Positions 60,372 through 64,000 of a stretch of DNA of 64,000 nt are shown one piece after another. The DNA lies in assembly GCA_944323685.1 (NCBI GenBank), contig CALUTJ010000011.1, positions 1 to 64,000 on the forward strand, read 5' to 3'. The translations under genes were made by a program, and so were the position numbers. The DNA is from Candidatus Gastranaerophilales bacterium (GTDB taxonomy: Bacteria; Cyanobacteriota; Vampirovibrionia; Gastranaerophilales; Gastranaerophilaceae). Below the pieces are notes generated by a model. That model did no database searches. It was not told where the DNA came from and saw only the letters and a list, made by a program, of their open reading frames with translations. Each line of letters opens with the position of its first letter. Within the stretch, counting starts at the first letter, position 1.

Positions 60372-60493
60372 TCTAATCTAGCATCGCAGTTCCCGCCTCG
60401 AGCCTTCGAGCCGTCACTGCTCACCTTTTCGATGTGACACTCCAAAAATTCGTTCACGTCGCTTTGCTCCTTATCACGAATTTTTCTCGGACA
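60372..60493 (-). repeat. Dispersed repeat, copy 2 (inverted partner at 11881-12058)
   Basis: Read on the minus strand it begins 3 bp after the pilO stop codon (TGTCCGAGAAAAATTCGTG) and ends CTAGATTAGA. The AAAAATTCGT/ACGAATTTTT hairpin could stop pilO transcription. The opposite orientation to copy 1 makes recombinational inversion of the 48 kb between possible. Confidence 0.85.
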
Positions 60494-60495
60494 AA

Positions 60496-61161
60496 CTATT
60501 GTGCACCTTGTATTGCATCAGCAGCAGCAGAACCTTCGACAGCTTCATCACCTCTGTTTTCAGCATCTTTAGCTGCTTGATAAGCTGCTTTTTGTTCAGC
60601 ATTCTTTTCTGCATAAAGATTAATCTGCACATCGGCAATCAAAATCTTTTTATCCCCATCATAAGGGAAAATACTGATTTTATCTAAATTAATTAAATAC
60701 GGATAATTTGCAATATCGTCAAAATATGATCTAAACTGTGCATAAGTACCAATCAATTGCATTTTAATTGCACAAATATTATAGTCACTTAAAACATTTT
60801 GTGTAACAACATCATCCGCAGGGTTTTGAGAATATTCGATAGAACGAAGTTTTAAACCGTTATATTTTGCAGCCTGTATTACATCTTCAAACATAATACC
60901 AAAAGAAGCCATTGCATCCAAAGTTGCTAAATCAGTTTTGTATACCGGTTTTGTAGCACTTTTTTCTTCTTTTTCATAAGCTTGCTTTTGAGCTTTAATA
61001 TCTTCAATTTGCTTTTGTGTACTCTGCAATTTTTTCTGTTTTTCTTCAATTTGAGTATAAGTACTATAAGATTCATTAACTTTAGGGATAATCAAATACA
61101 AACCAAAAGCTAAAGAAATTAGTATTATTAATATGTACATTAATTTTTGATTTTCGTTCAC
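60496..61161 (-). CDS. pilO: Type IV pilus assembly protein PilO
   Basis: 221 residues: an N-terminal membrane span (about 8-27), a coiled coil (28-68), and a periplasmic ferredoxin-like domain (75-190; LATLDAMASFGIMFEDVIQAA, GTYAQFRSYFDDIANYPYLINLDKI). This is the PilO layout. It dimerises with PilN and links to PilP. A low-complexity tail (EGSAAADAIQGAQ) is unusual. It is 43 bp downstream of the pilM-pilN fusion. Confidence 0.85.
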   Translation of the reverse strand: MNENQKLMYILIILISLAFGLYLIIPKVNESYSTYTQIEEKQKKLQSTQKQIEDIKAQKQAYEKEEKSATKPVYKTDLATLDAMASFGIMFEDVIQAAKYNGLKLRSIEYSQNPADDVVTQNVLSDYNICAIKMQLIGTYAQFRSYFDDIANYPYLINLDKISIFPYDGDKKILIADVQINLYAEKNAEQKAAYQAAKDAENRGDEAVEGSAAADAIQGAQ

Positions 61162-61204
61162 TTTTAAAAAGCCCTTTCGTAAAGTAGATTAGGTTAAATA
61201 TTTA

Positions 61205-62869
61205 TTAGGTCGAAGGTAGATTAGCCGGCAAATCCGGAACTTTCGAATTTTTGTTCTTATTTTTACTGTCTTTTTTGTCTGCTTCTGCTTGTTTAAGCGC
61301 TTCCACATTAGGATCAGACTGTTTAACACCGCCAAAACTGCCGTTAGTCAACTCAAAAGAATAAATAAGGTCTTTTGCAACATCAATATCAACCAAACCC
61401 TCGTTATCATCAACACTCAAACTTGAAAGTATTAAATCTGATTCAGGAACTTGTGATTTGATATTTCTAAAGAACAAATAAACATCATCTACAGCGGTTG
61501 TTTCGCCTTTTATGCCATATGCACCTCTGGAATCTGCATAAAAAGATGTCAACCAAACCTGAGCAGGAATATCGGCGCCTATTGCATAATAATATTTAAC
61601 CTTTGCCTGCATAGAAGAATCAATTTTTTTAGCTGCCGCATAGATATCCATGCCTGTTTTCTTTTTCTGCAATTCCGAAAGTTCTGCATCAAGAGTTTTT
61701 TGTTGAGAATCCAACTCTGAATTTTGACTTTGTAGTCCTGCAAGATATGCCTCTGTAGCTTTACTTGCACCAAAACAAACCAAAAGTATTGCCGCACAAA
61801 TCAAACCTACATAGGTCATTAATTGTGACTGGGTAAGGTCAAAATTACCTATTCTTATCATGTCAGGAGCTTTGTAGTCCGACTTTTGTAAGAAGTTAAG
61901 TTTTATACCAAAATCTTTATAGCTGTATATTGCTGCACCAATTGCTTCCGGAGTAATAGCTTTTACATAATGAGGAAGAATATTTAAGTCTACCGTCAAA
62001 ATGTTATCTTTTGCGTACTGGTTACATTCCAGATACTTAACTTCGCCCGGCTGATTAAGCTGCATAGCCAAAATTTCCGCACTTACGTCATTGGACTCAC
62101 TGACAATTAAAAGCTTATCTGTCGGGAATTTATCGAGAACCGCACTTGCCGATTGAGAAATAGCAACATAAACCTCATCATTGTTGAAGGATTTAATAGC
62201 AAGTGGTTCTTCGAAATATTCAATAACACTGTAACCCAGCATTGAAAATACGGCATAATTGTTTTGAGAAACAAGAAGTATATTCCAGCTGCCGTTAGAT
62301 TCTGCAAAATCTCTGGTAATTTCAGTATACTGTAAAGTTTTAATTATTGATGAATAAGTGTTTTCTACAGCAATTAATGTTACACCCAAATCCGTAAAAA
62401 CCTGCTGGATAACATTAAGTACTTCTTCCTGCATCGCAGCATACAAAACGCAACGTTTTTCGGTTCTGTTATTTTCTTTTACATCAACCCAGCTGACAAC
62501 AGGTGTATTTTTCTTAAAGAGATAATTCTCTTCAATTTTTGAAATAAGAGCAGTAGTAACTCCCTCGTCATCCAAAACCGTAGGCAAAAAGTCATGACCG
62601 AAACAAACACTCGGCATGTTCAAAACAGCCTTAGCATTTTGCGGCTGGATTTTTACTTCATTAAACAAATCAATGAGATTTTGCTTAAACTCTGAATAAT
62701 CTTCAATCTCTCTGATTGAAGGATTGTAAGGCAAATCTCTTCTCGCATATTTCATTATTTTGTTAGTGGAAGGGTCAATTTGTATAAGCTCCAACCCTAC
62801 ATTTGGCGACACAGAAATACCGACTGTTACTTTAGTATCCGGTTTAAGTTTTGCTAAAAAATTATTCAT
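61205..62869 (-). CDS. PilM-PilN fusion protein
   Basis: 554 residues. The N-terminal about 330 form the actin-like PilM fold (VTVGISVSPNVGLELIQIDP, LISKIEENYLFKKNTPVVSW, TLIAVENTYSSIIKTLQYTE, MLGYSVIEYFEEPLAI). Then one membrane span (about 347-367; LMTYVGLICAAILLVCFGAS), a coiled coil (370-415) and a PilN-type periplasmic domain (about 425-525), ending in a charged linker (ADKKDSKNKNKNSK). In most bacteria PilM and PilN are separate proteins that bind each other; here they are one chain. With pilO it forms the first part of the pilMNOPQ set, whose second part lies at 4.5-11.6 kb. Confidence 0.8.
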   Translation of the reverse strand: MNNFLAKLKPDTKVTVGISVSPNVGLELIQIDPSTNKIMKYARRDLPYNPSIREIEDYSEFKQNLIDLFNEVKIQPQNAKAVLNMPSVCFGHDFLPTVLDDEGVTTALISKIEENYLFKKNTPVVSWVDVKENNRTEKRCVLYAAMQEEVLNVIQQVFTDLGVTLIAVENTYSSIIKTLQYTEITRDFAESNGSWNILLVSQNNYAVFSMLGYSVIEYFEEPLAIKSFNNDEVYVAISQSASAVLDKFPTDKLLIVSESNDVSAEILAMQLNQPGEVKYLECNQYAKDNILTVDLNILPHYVKAITPEAIGAAIYSYKDFGIKLNFLQKSDYKAPDMIRIGNFDLTQSQLMTYVGLICAAILLVCFGASKATEAYLAGLQSQNSELDSQQKTLDAELSELQKKKTGMDIYAAAKKIDSSMQAKVKYYYAIGADIPAQVWLTSFYADSRGAYGIKGETTAVDDVYLFFRNIKSQVPESDLILSSLSVDDNEGLVDIDVAKDLIYSFELTNGSFGGVKQSDPNVEALKQAEADKKDSKNKNKNSKVPDLPANLPST

Positions 62870-62982
62870 TTACTAATTCCAATATTCCAAATTATTAACA
62901 CTGATTTTAATAAACCTATACAATTATAGTATAGTATAATTATTAAGGCAACTAAAAATCAAAAAACATACAAAAGGAGTAT

Positions 62983-63780
62983 ATGAACAATAAAACTACA
63001 AAGCAACAAAAAGATTTTATATATGGCAGAAATGCTGTTCTAGAAGCTGTTTTAAACACCCCGAACAGGATAAATAAAATTATAATATCCAAAACTTCCG
63101 CAAATGATGCAAAGATTAACGAAATAATAAACTTAGCAAAAAACAACTCTATTGTGTTTCAATTTGTCCCCAAAGAACGTTTTGCACAATATCAGGAGAC
63201 AGCTCATCAAGGTATAATCGCCTTTGTTTCGCCCGTACCTTACTATGATTTAACCGATTTTTTAGACCCAAAAAAAGAGGGTTATTCAAAAATAGTAATA
63301 CTGGACGGGATAGAAGACCCGCACAACCTTGGCGCAATCATACGCACCGCGGCTTGTGCAGGATTTAATGCAATAATAATCCCCTCAAGACGTAATGCAC
63401 AGGTTAATGCAACAGTTGAAAAAACTTCTGCCGGTGCAATAAATCATATCCCCGTTATTCAGGTCAATAGCCTTTCTAATGCAATCGATAAACTAAAAGA
63501 TAACGACTATTGGATAATTGCAGCAGACGCACACGGAAAGGATAATTATTTTGACATTGATTATACGGACATGAATTTTGCTATCATCATGGGCGGAGAA
63601 GAAACCGGCGTTTCTAAGAACAATATGAAAAAATCGGACTTTATTGTCAAAATCCCAATGTTAAGAAATTTTAATTCCCTCAATGTCTCCAATGCGGCAT
63701 GCGCTATTATCTATGAATCTTTAAGACAAAATATATGTAAAGCGCGCAAAAACAGTAATATAGCCAATAAAACAAAATAA
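62983..63780 (+). CDS. rlmB: 23S rRNA 2'-O-ribose methyltransferase RlmB (TrmH family)
   Basis: 265 residues. An N-terminal substrate-binding domain (FIYGRNAVLEAVLNTPNRIN) is followed by the SpoU methyltransferase with its knot motifs: GIEDPHNLGAIIRTAACAG (motif 1), AIIMGGEETGVS (motif 2) and FNSLNVSNAACAIIYESLRQ (motif 3). It methylates G2251 of 23S rRNA in E. coli; other TrmH members act on tRNA. An AAGGAG is 7 nt upstream and a TATAAT-like box lies near 62932. Divergent from the pilM-pilN gene. Confidence 0.92.
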   Translation: MNNKTTKQQKDFIYGRNAVLEAVLNTPNRINKIIISKTSANDAKINEIINLAKNNSIVFQFVPKERFAQYQETAHQGIIAFVSPVPYYDLTDFLDPKKEGYSKIVILDGIEDPHNLGAIIRTAACAGFNAIIIPSRRNAQVNATVEKTSAGAINHIPVIQVNSLSNAIDKLKDNDYWIIAADAHGKDNYFDIDYTDMNFAIIMGGEETGVSKNNMKKSDFIVKIPMLRNFNSLNVSNAACAIIYESLRQNICKARKNSNIANKTK

Positions 63781-63803
63781 TAAAAAATAGGCTAACAAAA
63801 TTA

Positions 63804-63834
63804 TTTACAAGACCGGTACAACATAGTGTATAAT
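63804..63834 (+). promoter_or_regulatory. Promoter of the acidic protein gene
   Basis: TTTACA (63804-63809) and TATAAT (63829-63834, preceded by TG), spacer 19 bp, 25 bp before the ATG at 63860. Confidence 0.5.
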
Positions 63835-63859
63835 AGTACTGAATTAATATAGGTGAAAA

Positions 63860-64000
63860 ATGACAAATAAAATTGAAAAATTCTCCTCTGAAGAAGACTT
63901 GGAATCACCTGAAGACAACGAGGAAATTTCAATAGAAAATTTAAACGAAGAGTCACAGGATGATGAAGACCTCATCATGTCGGTAGAAGAACCAAAAACT
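63860..64000 (+). CDS. Acidic protein, N-terminal part (runs off window)
   Basis: 47 codons visible, rich in Glu, Asp and Ser (KFSSEEDLESPEDNEEISIENLN), opened by GGTGA 6 nt before the ATG. Acidic N-termini like this occur in primary sigma factors and several other regulators, but nothing visible decides it. Confidence 0.55.
   Translation, partial: MTNKIEKFSSEEDLESPEDNEEISIENLNEESQDDEDLIMSVEEPKT

Overview
The window reads as the AT-rich chromosome of a diderm bacterium. It has a secretin-based type IV pilus, a large outer-membrane autotransporter, a lysozyme-inhibitor-like protein, sialic-acid/ManNAc catabolism genes and agmatinase. The combination suggests a gut non-photosynthetic cyanobacterial relative (Gastranaerophilales/Melainabacteria type), but that placement is inference; no rRNA is present to test it.

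Layout. (1) 1-4.2 kb is a mobile/defence margin on the left. It holds a Mu-type DDE transposase running off the edge, an ApeA-like HEPN defence gene between short direct repeats, and an orphan HigA-like antitoxin between approx. 280-bp direct repeats carrying arrays of TTGCAC boxes. (2) 4.2-11.7 kb holds tRNA-Ile(GAT) with a promoter and a possibly structured leader, then the pilus operon (PilP-like, PilQ, PilB, PilC, small protein), all on the minus strand. (3) 11.9-12.06 kb is one copy of a dispersed repeat whose inverted partner lies at 60.4 kb, just behind pilO; a U32-peptidase-like gene follows. (4) 13.9-55.5 kb is a 41-kb phage structural region, almost all on the minus strand. (5) 55.8-60.4 kb holds host genes (HdeD-like, Maf, NanE/NanK, agmatinase). 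(6) 60.5-62.9 kb holds pilO and a pilM-pilN fusion, the missing half of the pilus assembly platform; then come rlmB and the start of an acidic protein.

The phage region has lysis genes (GH108 muramidase, holin-like proteins), tail fibre, J-like tip, NlpC/P60, two nearly identical short tape-measure genes, tail chaperones, terminase small and large subunits, a 1601-residue autotransporter, tail tube, connectors, capsid, scaffold, MuF-type head proteins, portal and a DUF2460/gpL-like tail protein. I see no integrase, repressor, replication or excision gene. The set recalls the HK97/RcGTA-type head-tail cluster, so it is either a decayed mosaic prophage or a domesticated, GTA-like particle. Two copies of the same operator-promoter repeat (26.2 and 55.5 kb) head two transcription units.

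Two parts stand out. Between capsid and portal is an array of MuF-type proteins whose C-terminal domain is repeated in full-length, truncated and interrupted copies. Each copy is followed by a multi-membrane-span protein, an arrangement like toxin/immunity cassettes, with REP/RAYT elements at the joints. In front of both tape-measure genes are tandem units made of a MITE-like repeat, a short-leader promoter, a small secreted protein with constant N-half and variable C-half, a terminator, and a truncated tape-measure start with its own variable N-terminus.
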